From NCBI RefSeq assembly GCF_030816235.1, contig NZ_JAUSXT010000001.1:558001-622000 (forward strand): a DNA stretch of 64,000 nt, in the 5' to 3' direction. The stretch comes from Microbacterium sp. W4I4 (GTDB taxonomy: Bacteria > Actinomycetota > Actinomycetes > Actinomycetales > Microbacteriaceae). How positions within the stretch are numbered: the first letter of the stretch is position 1; each line of letters begins with the position of its first letter. Positions 55,244-63,103 of the stretch are shown here, piece after piece. The translations under genes and the position numbers were made by a program. The notes under the pieces were generated by a model. It had not been told where the DNA came from. It saw only the letters and a program-made list of their open reading frames with translations, and made no database searches.

Positions 55244-55870
55244 ATGGTTTCAGCGTCAGAGAATGATCGACTCGTCTGGATCGACTGCGAGATGACGGGC
55301 CTCGATCTCGCGATCGACGAGCTGGTCGAGATCGCGGTGGTCATCACCGACTTCGACCTGCGCCCGCTCGACGCGGGATTCCAGATCGTCATCAAGCCGG
55401 GTGATGCCGCACTGTCGAACATGAACGAGTTCGTCACGAACATGCACGCGACGTCCGGGCTGATCGAAGAGATCCCGAACGGCGTCGCGCTGGCCGAGGC
55501 CGAGGCGCAGACCCTTGAGTACATCAAGCGGTTCGTGCCGCTGGAGCGCAAGGCTCCGCTGGCCGGGAACACGATCGGCACCGACCGGATGTTCCTCGCG
55601 AAGTACATGCAGCAGGTCGATCAGTACCTGCACTACCGCAACGTCGATGTGTCCAGCATCAAGGAGCTCTCCCGCAGGTGGTACCCGCGGGTGTTCTTCC
55701 AGGCACCCGAGAAGCACGGCGGACACCGCGCTCTCGCCGACATCCTCGAGTCGATCCGCGAGCTGCAGTACTACCGCGACGCCGTGTTCGTCGCGGAGCC
55801 GGGACCCACCTCGGATGAGGCGCGCGAGGTCTCCGCGCGCACGGTGTCAGAGTTCGCTCCGAACATGTAA
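55244..55870 (+). CDS. orn: Oligoribonuclease
   Basis: A 208-residue DEDDh exonuclease that degrades 2-5 nt RNA fragments (and pGpG) to mononucleotides. The catalytic acids are in WIDCEMTGLD, with the downstream SIKELSRRWYP and HRALADILESI giving the Asp and the His-Asp pair. A short acidic C-terminal extension follows. ATG 55244 is supported by the TAGGAT box at 6 nt. Confidence 0.95.
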   Translation: MVSASENDRLVWIDCEMTGLDLAIDELVEIAVVITDFDLRPLDAGFQIVIKPGDAALSNMNEFVTNMHATSGLIEEIPNGVALAEAEAQTLEYIKRFVPLERKAPLAGNTIGTDRMFLAKYMQQVDQYLHYRNVDVSSIKELSRRWYPRVFFQAPEKHGGHRALADILESIRELQYYRDAVFVAEPGPTSDEAREVSARTVSEFAPNM

Positions 55871-55876
55871 TAGACT
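55871..55876 (+). promoter_or_regulatory. -10 box of tRNA-His
   Basis: TAGACT directly after the orn stop codon, 30 bp before the tRNA. Confidence 0.4.
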
Positions 55877-55906
55877 CTTGGAGTTGCCTTCTCAGGAAGG
55901 CGCATG

Positions 55907-55979
55907 GTGGGTATAGCTCAGCTGGTAGAGCACCGCGTTGTGGTCGCGGGGGTCGCGGGTTCAAGCCCCGTTACTCACC
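55907..55979 (+). tRNA. tRNA-His(GTG)
   Basis: The acceptor GTGGGTA pairs with TACTCAC. The anticodon loop TTGTGGT gives GTG at 55940-55942. The discriminator is C at 55979, and a G at 55906 can serve as the histidine-specific G-1. CCA is not encoded. Confidence 0.95.
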
Positions 55980-55986
55980 CAGGATG

Positions 55987-56019
55987 GAAGCCCCGGACTC
56001 GTCGAGAGTCCGGGGCTTC
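55987..56019 (+). terminator. Terminator after tRNA-His
   Basis: GAAGCCCCGGACTC (55987-56000) pairs perfectly with GAGTCCGGGGCTTC (56006-56019) around a 5-nt loop. A short TTCC follows. Confidence 0.8.
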
Positions 56020-56045
56020 TTCCATTCGTGATCGGCACGCGCACT

Positions 56046-56051
56046 TAGAAT
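56046..56051 (+). promoter_or_regulatory. -10 box of two-component operon
   Basis: TAGAAT, 6 nt before the GTG at 56058, consistent with a leaderless start. Confidence 0.45.
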
Positions 56052-56057
56052 CCAGGT

Positions 56058-56750
56058 GTGGTCGCGCGAGTGCTGGTGGTCGACGACGAGCCGCAGCTCG
56101 CCGACCTGATCGCGCGCCATCTGCGCCGCGAAGGCTACGAGGTCACGGCGGTCGGCGACGGCATCGCCGCACTGCTGAGCTGCACCGACACCGACTTCCA
56201 TCTGGCGGTCGTCGACGTGAACCTGCCCGGCATGAACGGGTTCGAGCTGGCGGGCCGGCTCCGTGAGAGCGACAGCCGCATCGGCATCCTGCTGCTCACG
56301 GCTCGGGATGCCGTCGGCGATCGCGTACGCGGGCTGGATGCCGGTGCCGACGATTACCTCGTCAAACCGTTCGAGTTCGCCGAGCTGTTCGCACGGCTGC
56401 GTGCGCTGCGACGTCGCGATCATCTGGAGAGCGCACGCCTCGAGCTGGGCGATGTGTCCATCGCCATGGATCGGGCGGCGGCCGAGGTGAACGGCAGCGC
56501 CGTTCCACTGAGCAGACGTGAGTTCGACCTGCTGCGTGCCTTCGTCGAGCGGCCGAATGACACGCTCGCACGCGAGTGGATCCTCTCGGAGGTATGGGGG
56601 TCTCCGCATTTCGCGTCGAACGTCGTGGACCAGTACGTCGGCTACATCCGTCGCAAGCTCGCCGACGCCGGCTCGACCGTGCGGATAGACACGGTGCGCG
56701 GCGTCGGCTTCCGAGTCCTCGCCGGCCCGGCTGATGAGGCGAGCCGATGA
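56058..56750 (+). CDS. OmpR-family response regulator
   Basis: A 230-residue regulator. The receiver domain has acidic Asp9-Asp10, phospho-acceptor Asp53 (VVDVNLPGMNG), Thr81 and Lys103 (LVKPF). The C-terminal winged helix includes LSRREFDLLRAFVERP and VVDQYVGYIRRKL, and ends in VRGVGFRV. It partners the histidine kinase whose ATG overlaps its stop. The signal and regulon are unknown. Confidence 0.93.
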   Translation: MVARVLVVDDEPQLADLIARHLRREGYEVTAVGDGIAALLSCTDTDFHLAVVDVNLPGMNGFELAGRLRESDSRIGILLLTARDAVGDRVRGLDAGADDYLVKPFEFAELFARLRALRRRDHLESARLELGDVSIAMDRAAAEVNGSAVPLSRREFDLLRAFVERPNDTLAREWILSEVWGSPHFASNVVDQYVGYIRRKLADAGSTVRIDTVRGVGFRVLAGPADEASR

Positions 56751-58147
56751 CGCGCCGGCTGTCGATACGCGCTCGGATCGTCCTCGGCTCCACCGCCGTG
56801 GTCATCGTGGTCGTCATCGCCGCCTGCCTGGCCGTGTACGCGCAGATATCGTCCATCGCCGTCTCCCGCGAGAAGGCCGTGCTGCACGGCATCGCGGAGG
56901 TGTACCGCGGCATCATCATCCAGGACCCGACCGAGACGCTGGACAAGCCGGGCGTCGATCAGCACGTCGCGGTGATCGCACCGGACGGCGCCGTGAAGAT
57001 GAACACGCTTCCGTCTTCTCTCCACGACCGCATTTCGGAACTCGCGGAGCCCGGACCCGCACTGCGGGAGATCCGTGACGGCGAGACGTACTACGTGTAC
57101 GTCGAACCGGTGGAGACGCCGTCGGGCAACTGGACCATCCTCGTCACGCGTGACAGCGACATCGCGGCGGGCATCGTCGCGCGCGTGGTGGGTCTGCTCT
57201 GGATGCTGCTGATCGGCGGCGCGGTGCTGTTCGCCGCCGGTGCCTGGTTCGTATCGACGGCCGCACTGCGTCCTGTCGAGAACCTGCGTCGCAGCGCCGA
57301 GCGGCTGGCCCTGCGACGCAGCGAGACGGCGTACCTTCCCGTCGGCGGAACCGGCGACGAGATCGATTCGCTCGCGCGCACGCTCAATCAGCTCATCGAG
57401 GACGTGCGCGCCGCCGGTGCACGAGAGCAGCAGATGGTCGCGGATGCCAGTCACGAGCTGCGAAACCCGCTGGCAGTGCTGCGCGCTCAGCTCGAGCTGG
57501 TCGACGGCACCGACCCCGAGGCGGACCGCATCCTGCTCGCCGAGGCCCGCACTACTTCGAACCGGCTGATCCGACTGGCTCAGACGATGCTGGAGCTCTC
57601 ACGGATCGAGGCGGGTTCGTCGTCCGCCGAGACTCCGCTGCGCGTTCTCGCCGACGAGGTCACCGAGCGCATCGACCATGTGCGATGGCGCCTGGCCGAC
57701 CCTGCATCCGATCTGCAGGGATCGGTGGATCTCGAGATCCACATCGACGTCGCGGACAGGGAGGACACGGCGCGGATCGACGCCGCCGACATCGCTCGCG
57801 TCGTCGACAACCTCGTGGACAACGCGCTGCGCGCATCGACGGGCTCGCCGGTGGCCGTCGAAGTGGTGCTGCGCCGTATCGACGGGGTCCTCGAGCTGAT
57901 CGTCACGGACGACGGGCCCGGTTTCGATCCGGTCATCACGGATCGCGCCTTCGAGCGATTCACCCGCGGCCGTGAATCCGACTATGCCGGTGGCGGACTC
58001 GGCCTGGCCATCGTCGCCCGCATCGCCGAGCTCGCCGGCGGGTCGGCGAGCATCTCCTCCGACCGGGCCACCGGGTCGGAGGTGGGCATCAGCGTGCCGG
58101 TGTCCTCACCGGAGGATCCCCGCTCGCCGAACACCCACCAGCGATAG
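56747..58147 (+). CDS. Sensor histidine kinase
   Basis: A 466-residue membrane kinase. Transmembrane helix 1 is at about 11-33 and helix 2 at about 147-169, with an extracytoplasmic sensor of roughly 110 residues. A HAMP segment and phospho-acceptor His236 (DASHELRNPLAV) follow. N, G1, F and G2 boxes are VVDNLVDNALRAS, VTDDGPGFD, FERFTRG and GGGLGLAIV. It overlaps the regulator gene by 4 bp. Its last 166 bp are also overlapped antisense by the GtrA gene. Confidence 0.93.
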   Translation: MTRRLSIRARIVLGSTAVVIVVVIAACLAVYAQISSIAVSREKAVLHGIAEVYRGIIIQDPTETLDKPGVDQHVAVIAPDGAVKMNTLPSSLHDRISELAEPGPALREIRDGETYYVYVEPVETPSGNWTILVTRDSDIAAGIVARVVGLLWMLLIGGAVLFAAGAWFVSTAALRPVENLRRSAERLALRRSETAYLPVGGTGDEIDSLARTLNQLIEDVRAAGAREQQMVADASHELRNPLAVLRAQLELVDGTDPEADRILLAEARTTSNRLIRLAQTMLELSRIEAGSSSAETPLRVLADEVTERIDHVRWRLADPASDLQGSVDLEIHIDVADREDTARIDAADIARVVDNLVDNALRASTGSPVAVEVVLRRIDGVLELIVTDDGPGFDPVITDRAFERFTRGRESDYAGGGLGLAIVARIAELAGGSASISSDRATGSEVGISVPVSSPEDPRSPNTHQR

Positions 58148-58563
58148 GCGCAGAACCGCACCGCCGAGCCGAGCGCGAGCCCGACCACGTTCGCCGAGAT
58201 GTTGTCATCGAGAGCGCTGGTCAGTCCCAGGACATCACGGGAGAACATCAGGCACAGCAGCGACACTCCCCCGCCGATGAGGCTCGCCACGAGGAACTCC
58301 GCAGCCTCGCGCCCGGTGTCGCCACGTCGATGCTCCCGGAAGGTCCAGGAGCGATTGCCGATCCAGTTCACGGCGATCGCCAGCAGAGTCGAGATCGCCT
58401 TGGCCGCCACGGGCCACCACGCCCAGCCGAACGGTTCGTGCGCGCGCAGCAGGTTGAACACGGCGACGTCGACGACGAACCCCACGCCGCCCACCACGCC
58501 GAATCGGAGCAGCTGGGTGAGAAGCGCCGTCCCGTCCGATCTCTCCGCCGCGGTCTCAGACAT
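57982..58563 (-). CDS. GtrA family membrane protein
   Basis: A 193-residue GtrA-like protein with four helices starting LLRFGVVGGVGFVVDVAVFNLLR. It contains NRSWTFREHRRGD and closes with FCAYRWWVFGERG at about residue 148. GtrA proteins flip polyprenyl-phosphate-linked sugars, which fits the polyprenol-phosphate mannose synthase gene upstream. The 45-residue tail past the family's end is polar and lies antisense to the histidine kinase. An earlier stop in relatives is likely. It overlaps the synthase gene by 8 bp. Confidence 0.85.
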   Translation of the reverse strand: MSETAAERSDGTALLTQLLRFGVVGGVGFVVDVAVFNLLRAHEPFGWAWWPVAAKAISTLLAIAVNWIGNRSWTFREHRRGDTGREAAEFLVASLIGGGVSLLCLMFSRDVLGLTSALDDNISANVVGLALGSAVRFCAYRWWVFGERGSSGEDTGTLMPTSDPVARSEEMLADPPASSAMRATMARPSPPPA

Positions 58564-59320
58564 GCGCGTGCTCCCGTCGCGGGCCCTCCGCGACCGAGGT
58601 CGTCCGGTTCGACATCCGTCGTCTGATGCCCCATGCCGTCACCTGCCGGAGGGCTTCCCTCACGATCCGACTCGACATCTTGGACTCGCCGCCGGCGCGC
58701 ACGTCGAACGTGATGGGCACCTCGACGACGCGGTCACCGTCGGCGACGGCGCGGTCCAGCATCTCGATCTGGAAGCAGTACCCCTGGCTGGCGATTCCCT
58801 GCCGGATGATGCGCTCCAGCGCCGTCGCCCTGAACACGCGGTATCCCCCGGTGATGTCGTGCTGCGCAAGCCCGAGCATGAGGCCCGCGTACGCACTGCC
58901 CGCACGGGAGAGCAGGAGCCGATGCCAGGCCCACCCCGGGGCCGAGCCGCCGGCGACCCAGCGAGACCCGATCACCAGGTCCGCGCTGTCGACCGCTGCC
59001 AGCAGGGCCGGCAGATCCTCGGGCCGATGCGAACCGTCAGCATCGCTCTGCACCACGGTGTCGTACGAATGCCGCAGAGCCCAGCTGAACCCGGCGAGAT
59101 ACGCCGGTCCGAGCCCCCGCTTCGCGGTCCGGTGCAGCACGTGAACCGCGGAGTCGGCGAATGCGAGCGCGTCGGCGATGGCGCCGGTGCCGTCCGGGGA
59201 GGAGTCGTCGACCACCAGCAGATGCGCCTCGGGCGCGGTGGTGCGCAGGCGCGCGATCATTCCGGGCAGCGTCTCCGACTCGTTGTAGGTCGGCAGGATG
59301 ACGATGATCTTGTCACTCAT
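58556..59320 (-). CDS. ppm: Polyprenol monophosphomannose synthase
   Basis: A 254-residue GT2 glycosyltransferase of the Dpm1/Ppm1 type. It has LPTYNESETLP, DDSSPDGTG, the metal-binding SDADGSHRPED and the substrate-side GSRWVAGGSAPGW, plus ITGGYRVFRA. It charges polyprenol phosphate with mannose from GDP-mannose for lipoglycan and protein mannosylation. The C-terminal NRTTSVAEGPRREHAHV is an extra tail. It overlaps the GT39 gene by 8 bp. Confidence 0.92.
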   Translation of the reverse strand: MSDKIIVILPTYNESETLPGMIARLRTTAPEAHLLVVDDSSPDGTGAIADALAFADSAVHVLHRTAKRGLGPAYLAGFSWALRHSYDTVVQSDADGSHRPEDLPALLAAVDSADLVIGSRWVAGGSAPGWAWHRLLLSRAGSAYAGLMLGLAQHDITGGYRVFRATALERIIRQGIASQGYCFQIEMLDRAVADGDRVVEVPITFDVRAGGESKMSSRIVREALRQVTAWGIRRRMSNRTTSVAEGPRREHAHV

Positions 59321-60866
59321 GATGAGCTCCCCTGGTGAATTCGTAGACGATGGTGCGGTGCAGGTGCAGTTCGGTCGCGAGCGCGTACCCGCTGCGCCGC
59401 AGGGCGGACAGATCGGCGCCGGCGCTCTGCGCGCCCTTGGTCTCCAGCAGCCACACGGTGTGCTCGGGAAGCATCGAGGCGACGGCCGGAACCGGGGCGA
59501 GTTCGTCCCAGAGGCCGGCGCGATCGGTGAAGGAGGTGACGAGCTGCGGGTCGCGCAGTCCGGAGAAGTCGTCGGGGTACAGGCGATACGCCAGCCGGGC
59601 GGTCCGGGACGGACGCGGCCCCGCTCCGAACAGCACCGCGTCGCCGGGCTGAGCGCGCTGTGCGACCGCGTCAGCGACGACGCGGAAGTCGGCCCCGCCG
59701 TCCTTCGCGTAAGGAGTGCGCTGATGCAGGTATTGGGGAACGGTCACGCCCAGCACGATCACGGCGATCAGCGCCGCGGCGATCGGGGCGAGCCTGGGGA
59801 GTCGACGGGCGGCTGCGCCGACGATGCCGGTGATGCCGCGGGCGGCGAGCAGCGCCACCGCACCGAGGCTCACCGCCAGGTAGCGAGGGTTGTAGGTCGG
59901 GGCCACGAACACGTCGACCGCGATCAGCGCGAGTGCCGGCATCGTCAGCCAGGCGAGGGCGAAAGTGCCCTGGGCGCGCTGCCTCGTCGTCGCCAGGGTG
60001 ATGAACACCGCCATGACGATCAGGGCCCACAGCACGACTGCGACGGCGCTGTGCGAGAACCAGGGTGTGATGAGCACGCCCTTCGGCGACAGGTACCCGC
60101 GGTGTGCGAGGAAGCTCACCTGACCGCGCTGCAGTGCCGCCAGCGCAAGGATGGGCAGTGCTCCGAGGAATGCGGAGCCGATGGTCGCCATCATGTCCCC
60201 GCGCACCTCGCGCGGGTTGCGGTGCGGCGCTTCAGCCCATCTCGGCACCAGCAGGAGCACGGCGCACAGCGTCAGCGGCACCAGCAGCAGGTACACGAAG
60301 AACCAGGAGCAGACGCCCGCCAGCACGCCGAACAGGATCCATCGACGCCGCGCTGCTCCCTGTCGTGCCAGGTGGGTGAACAGCACCACGAGCCAGACGG
60401 CCGTCGCGGCGGTGATCGCATAGCCGCGGGTCTCGATCGCCAGGGAGCTCGCCCGAGGGATGACGGCGACGAGGAGTCCCGCGACGACCGCAGTGCTGCG
60501 TCCGAACCACATCCGACCGAGAGTGACGACCCCGGCTGCGAGAGCGCCGATCGCGATCACGCTGAGCGCTCGGGTCGCCCACTCCCCTGTTCCGAAAGCC
60601 CACATCCACACATGCAGCAGCATGTAATACAGGCCATGCACGGCGTCCACGGCGCCGAGCTCGGTCAGCAGGCTGGGCAGCGGCCGGGTGCCCGACAGGA
60701 CGCTCGCGGCTTCGTCGCCCCAGTACGACGGGATGCCGGCGCCGATCCCGTCGACGAGGCTGGCCACGATGCCGATCCCGATCGGCAATGCTGCCCGGCG
60801 CAGCCGGGGAACACGCGACGGGTCGAGCCGATCGCGACCATCGGGGCGCGTCTGGATAGTGACCAT
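59313..60866 (-). CDS. GT39-type membrane glycosyltransferase
   Basis: A 517-residue polytopic membrane enzyme of the GT-C fold. The early acidic motif is SYWGDEAASVLSG, followed by a catalytic-loop-like AIETRGYAI. Roughly ten helices follow, then a soluble C-terminal domain from about residue 370. It probably uses the polyprenyl-phosphate mannose made by the next gene, with the GtrA protein supplying the lipid donor. ATG 60866 is preferred over a TTG 12 bp upstream. The acceptor is unknown. Confidence 0.85.
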   Translation of the reverse strand: MVTIQTRPDGRDRLDPSRVPRLRRAALPIGIGIVASLVDGIGAGIPSYWGDEAASVLSGTRPLPSLLTELGAVDAVHGLYYMLLHVWMWAFGTGEWATRALSVIAIGALAAGVVTLGRMWFGRSTAVVAGLLVAVIPRASSLAIETRGYAITAATAVWLVVLFTHLARQGAARRRWILFGVLAGVCSWFFVYLLLVPLTLCAVLLLVPRWAEAPHRNPREVRGDMMATIGSAFLGALPILALAALQRGQVSFLAHRGYLSPKGVLITPWFSHSAVAVVLWALIVMAVFITLATTRQRAQGTFALAWLTMPALALIAVDVFVAPTYNPRYLAVSLGAVALLAARGITGIVGAAARRLPRLAPIAAALIAVIVLGVTVPQYLHQRTPYAKDGGADFRVVADAVAQRAQPGDAVLFGAGPRPSRTARLAYRLYPDDFSGLRDPQLVTSFTDRAGLWDELAPVPAVASMLPEHTVWLLETKGAQSAGADLSALRRSGYALATELHLHRTIVYEFTRGAHHE

Positions 60867-60963
60867 GCGACGAGCCAAGCCCCCGTCGCTCCGCGCTGCC
60901 TATGAAATCCGGTCCCGGCTTCTGAGAGTTCTCACACGCGTCTCCTCCCCCTCCGGGCCTGGA

Positions 60964-60969
60964 TAGCAT
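60964..60969 (+). promoter_or_regulatory. -10 box of metallopeptidase gene
   Basis: TAGCAT, 6 nt before the ATG at 60976, consistent with a leaderless start. Confidence 0.45.
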
Positions 60970-60975
60970 CGAGGT

Positions 60976-61413
60976 ATGTCCTCGCACGGCCCGCACGCCT
61001 CAGAATCGAACCCGAGCGACCCCGTGTCGCCGGAATCGGGCTCGGAGGCCGCCCTCGCCGATACCGGCATGGAGATGGATGCAGAGGCCTTCGAAGCCCT
61101 CGTCACCGATGAGCTCGACCGTCTCCCCGACGACATGGTGGACGGGTTGGAGAACCTCGTCTTCGTCGTCGAGGACGCGCCGGAGAACGGCGAGGAGCTG
61201 TTCGGCCTCTACGAGGGCTTCGCCCTAACCGAGCGGGGACAGTACGGGATGGGCGAGCTGCCGGACCGCATCATCGTCTACCGGCACGCGCACCTGGCGG
61301 CCTGCCGCGACGAGTCCGAGCTGCGCGACGAGGTCCACACGACCCTCGTGCACGAGATCGCCCACTTCTACGGCATCGACGACGCGCAACTGCATGAGCT
61401 GGGGTGGGCATGA
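60976..61413 (+). CDS. Zincin-like metallopeptidase (minimal MMP-like)
   Basis: A 145-residue protein of the actinobacterial metallopeptidase family with a minimal zincin domain. HEIAHFYGIDDAQLHELG gives the HExxH...H zinc site near the C-terminus. The first 30 residues are Ser/Pro/Glu-rich and disordered, followed by AEAFEALVTDELDRLP. The substrate is unknown. Its stop overlaps the clpS ATG by ATGA, suggesting a proteolysis-related operon with clpS and DUF2017. Confidence 0.87.
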   Translation: MSSHGPHASESNPSDPVSPESGSEAALADTGMEMDAEAFEALVTDELDRLPDDMVDGLENLVFVVEDAPENGEELFGLYEGFALTERGQYGMGELPDRIIVYRHAHLAACRDESELRDEVHTTLVHEIAHFYGIDDAQLHELGWA

Positions 61414-61701
61414 GCACACCCGCATCCGTTCCCACGATGGACGAGCAGCTGACCTCAGCGCCGCTCGTCCCGTGGCAGCTGGTCGTCTGGGACGACCCGG
61501 GTGAACCTGATGAGCTATGTGGCCCGCATCTTCCGCACGTACTTCGGGTTCCCCGAGGAGAAGGCGACCCGGCTCATGCTGGCCGTCCACAACGACGGTC
61601 ATGCGGTCGTGGCGACCGGACCGAGGGAGACGATGGAGATGCACGCGCAGGCGATGCACGGCTTCGGTCTCTGGGCGACCGTGCGGAAGGCGCCGCAGTG
61701 A
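61410..61701 (+). pseudogene. clpS: clpS with a single-base frameshift
   Basis: ClpS is the adaptor that hands N-degron substrates to ClpAP/ClpCP. The first 31 codons in one frame read to PWQLVVWDDP. The rest continues only in the next frame as VNLMSYVARIFRTYFGF... and ...VHNDGHAVVATG...SFGLWAT-like FGLWATVRKAP. One G too many in the GGG at 61499-61501 accounts for it; removing it restores a full-length, otherwise intact protein (about 96 residues) with the N-degron pocket residues in place. It may be a real mutation or an assembly error. The original frame stays open into DUF2017, so no early stop is met. Confidence 0.85.
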
Positions 61702-62168
61702 CGACACTGAAGATGACTCTGGCATCGATCGAGGGACGGCACCTGCTCGCCATCGTCGACGAGTACATCACCCTGCTCGACGGCCCCAGAGACGAGCCCG
61801 ATCCGGCCCTGGAGCGGCTCTCGCCCCCCGCGTATCCGGACGACCTCGCGGCTTCGGCGGAGTTCCGCCTGAGCACGCGCGAGGACGGCTTCGACCAGCG
61901 GCTCGCGGATGCCCTGGAGGTGCGCACCGGTCTCGAGCGCTTCGAGGACGAAGGGGGTGAGCCCACCACCCTCCTGGAGATCAGCACGCACGCTCTGGAC
62001 GCCTGGCTGCGCACGCTGTCGGGCATCCGTCTTGTGCTCGCGTCCCGTCTCGGCATCGGGCGGATCGATGCCCACGACCCTGACGACCTTCGATTCGGAA
62101 CCTACGACTGGCTCGGCTACCGCCTCGAGATCCTCGTCCAGCTCGCCGACCAGCACGACGCGCGCTGA
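61698..62168 (+). CDS. DUF2017 family protein
   Basis: A 156-residue, mostly helical acidic protein of the DUF2017 family, which is regularly encoded next to clpS in actinobacteria. Its function is unknown. Recognisable features are ALEVRTGLERFE, LDAWLRTLSGIRLVLASRLGI and the C-terminal LRFGTYDWLGYRLEILVQ. The GTG at 61698 overlaps the clpS stop (GTGA). Because of the clpS frameshift, ribosomes that stay in the clpS start frame run on into this gene without a stop. Confidence 0.83.
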   Translation: MTTLKMTLASIEGRHLLAIVDEYITLLDGPRDEPDPALERLSPPAYPDDLAASAEFRLSTREDGFDQRLADALEVRTGLERFEDEGGEPTTLLEISTHALDAWLRTLSGIRLVLASRLGIGRIDAHDPDDLRFGTYDWLGYRLEILVQLADQHDAR

Positions 62169-62179
62169 GCGCCGGCGCG

Positions 62180-62761
62180 CTACGGGGTGCGCACCGAGAT
62201 GCCCGCCAGGGACTCGGGAGAGTGTCGAGCCATGTGCGCATCCTCCTGCGCCGCCCACATGTTCCAGTGCATCCGGAATCCTTCGCCGTCCCGATCGAGG
62301 GCGCGTGTACGGCGGGCCGCGTGCGGCCCGTCCACCCACACCGTGACGTCCGCCAGGGGCGCGGATGCCGGTGTCAGCGCTCCGCAGCCTTCGACGATGA
62401 GCCCGAGGGCCGGGTCGACGGCATGCGCCTCGGCCTGTTCGCCGTTCTCCCAGTCCCAGCGTCGCCAGATCCCCAGGCGTCCGCGTCCGTGCGGGACGAG
62501 AATCGTCTCGCGGGCGATCTCGGCACCGCGCTCCAGCCCGTCCCAGCCCGGATAGATCGAGTCGAGCGCGACGAGCTGCACGGGTGTGCGCAATGGCCAC
62601 GCCCGCGCCAGACGCGCCGCCAGGCTGCTCTTGCCCGCACCGCTTCGCCCGTCGATCACGACGACCGGGTTGGACGCCGACAGCGCGACGATCGCCGTTC
62701 GGATCCGAACGGTCGCCTCGGTGAGCGCAGCGTCGAGCGGATCGCTACTTCTTGAGTGCAC
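62180..62761 (-). CDS. P-loop kinase-like ATP-binding protein
   Basis: A 193-residue uridine kinase/AAA-like P-loop protein. Walker A is VIDGRSGAGKSSLAARLA (about 35-52), and a DSIYPGWDGLERGAE segment follows. The catalytic-type acid is in LIVEGCGAL, with a lid-like ARRTRALDRDGEGF. The substrate is not known, and nucleoside or small-molecule phosphorylation is plausible. The GTG start lies inside the end of the GerW-like gene (17-bp overlap). Confidence 0.8.
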   Translation of the reverse strand: MHSRSSDPLDAALTEATVRIRTAIVALSASNPVVVIDGRSGAGKSSLAARLARAWPLRTPVQLVALDSIYPGWDGLERGAEIARETILVPHGRGRLGIWRRWDWENGEQAEAHAVDPALGLIVEGCGALTPASAPLADVTVWVDGPHAARRTRALDRDGEGFRMHWNMWAAQEDAHMARHSPESLAGISVRTP

Positions 62762-63065
62762 GGATGACGCGGCTCAGCGCCCGGCCGGTGACCCACACGA
62801 AGGGGACAGCCACAGCGAGCAGTGCGACGAGGTTGGGCTCGAATCGCAGGCCCTCCTCCCGGCGCACATATACGCCGAGCGGAATGGATACGCCACCGCC
62901 GCCACCGGCCGCGCTGTCGTCATGGCTCGAGGTGCCTCCGAAGCCCGCCCAGGTGAGTGCGACCGGAGTGATGCTCACCCCGTCCACGTCCTGCGGTTCC
63001 CCGTAGGCGCTCTTCACCCCGAAGGATGCGACCTGCTTGCCCAGTTCGAGTGCGATGTTCGGCAT
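62745..63065 (-). CDS. GerW (YtfJ)-like protein
   Basis: A 106-residue protein resembling the GerW/YtfJ family. It has VKSAYGEPQDVDGVSITPVALTWAGFG split around a Gly-rich stretch (AAGGGGGVSIPLGVYVRRE), then a C-terminal hydrophobic helix (LVALLAVAVPFVWVTG). In Bacillus the family is linked to spores, which these actinobacteria do not form, so another envelope-related role is likely. ATG 63065 gives a compact gene that overlaps the kinase start. Confidence 0.75.
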   Translation of the reverse strand: MPNIALELGKQVASFGVKSAYGEPQDVDGVSITPVALTWAGFGGTSSHDDSAAGGGGGVSIPLGVYVRREEGLRFEPNLVALLAVAVPFVWVTGRALSRVIRALKK

Positions 63066-63103
63066 CCCTCCACGCTAGTCCAGGTCGTACCAGGACGCGA
63101 CGC

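Noticed and set aside
61490-61515. Programmed +1 frameshifting in clpS
   Set aside because: No slow codon, stop codon or slippery heptamer sits at the shift point, and no downstream structure is evident. A mutation or sequencing error is simpler.
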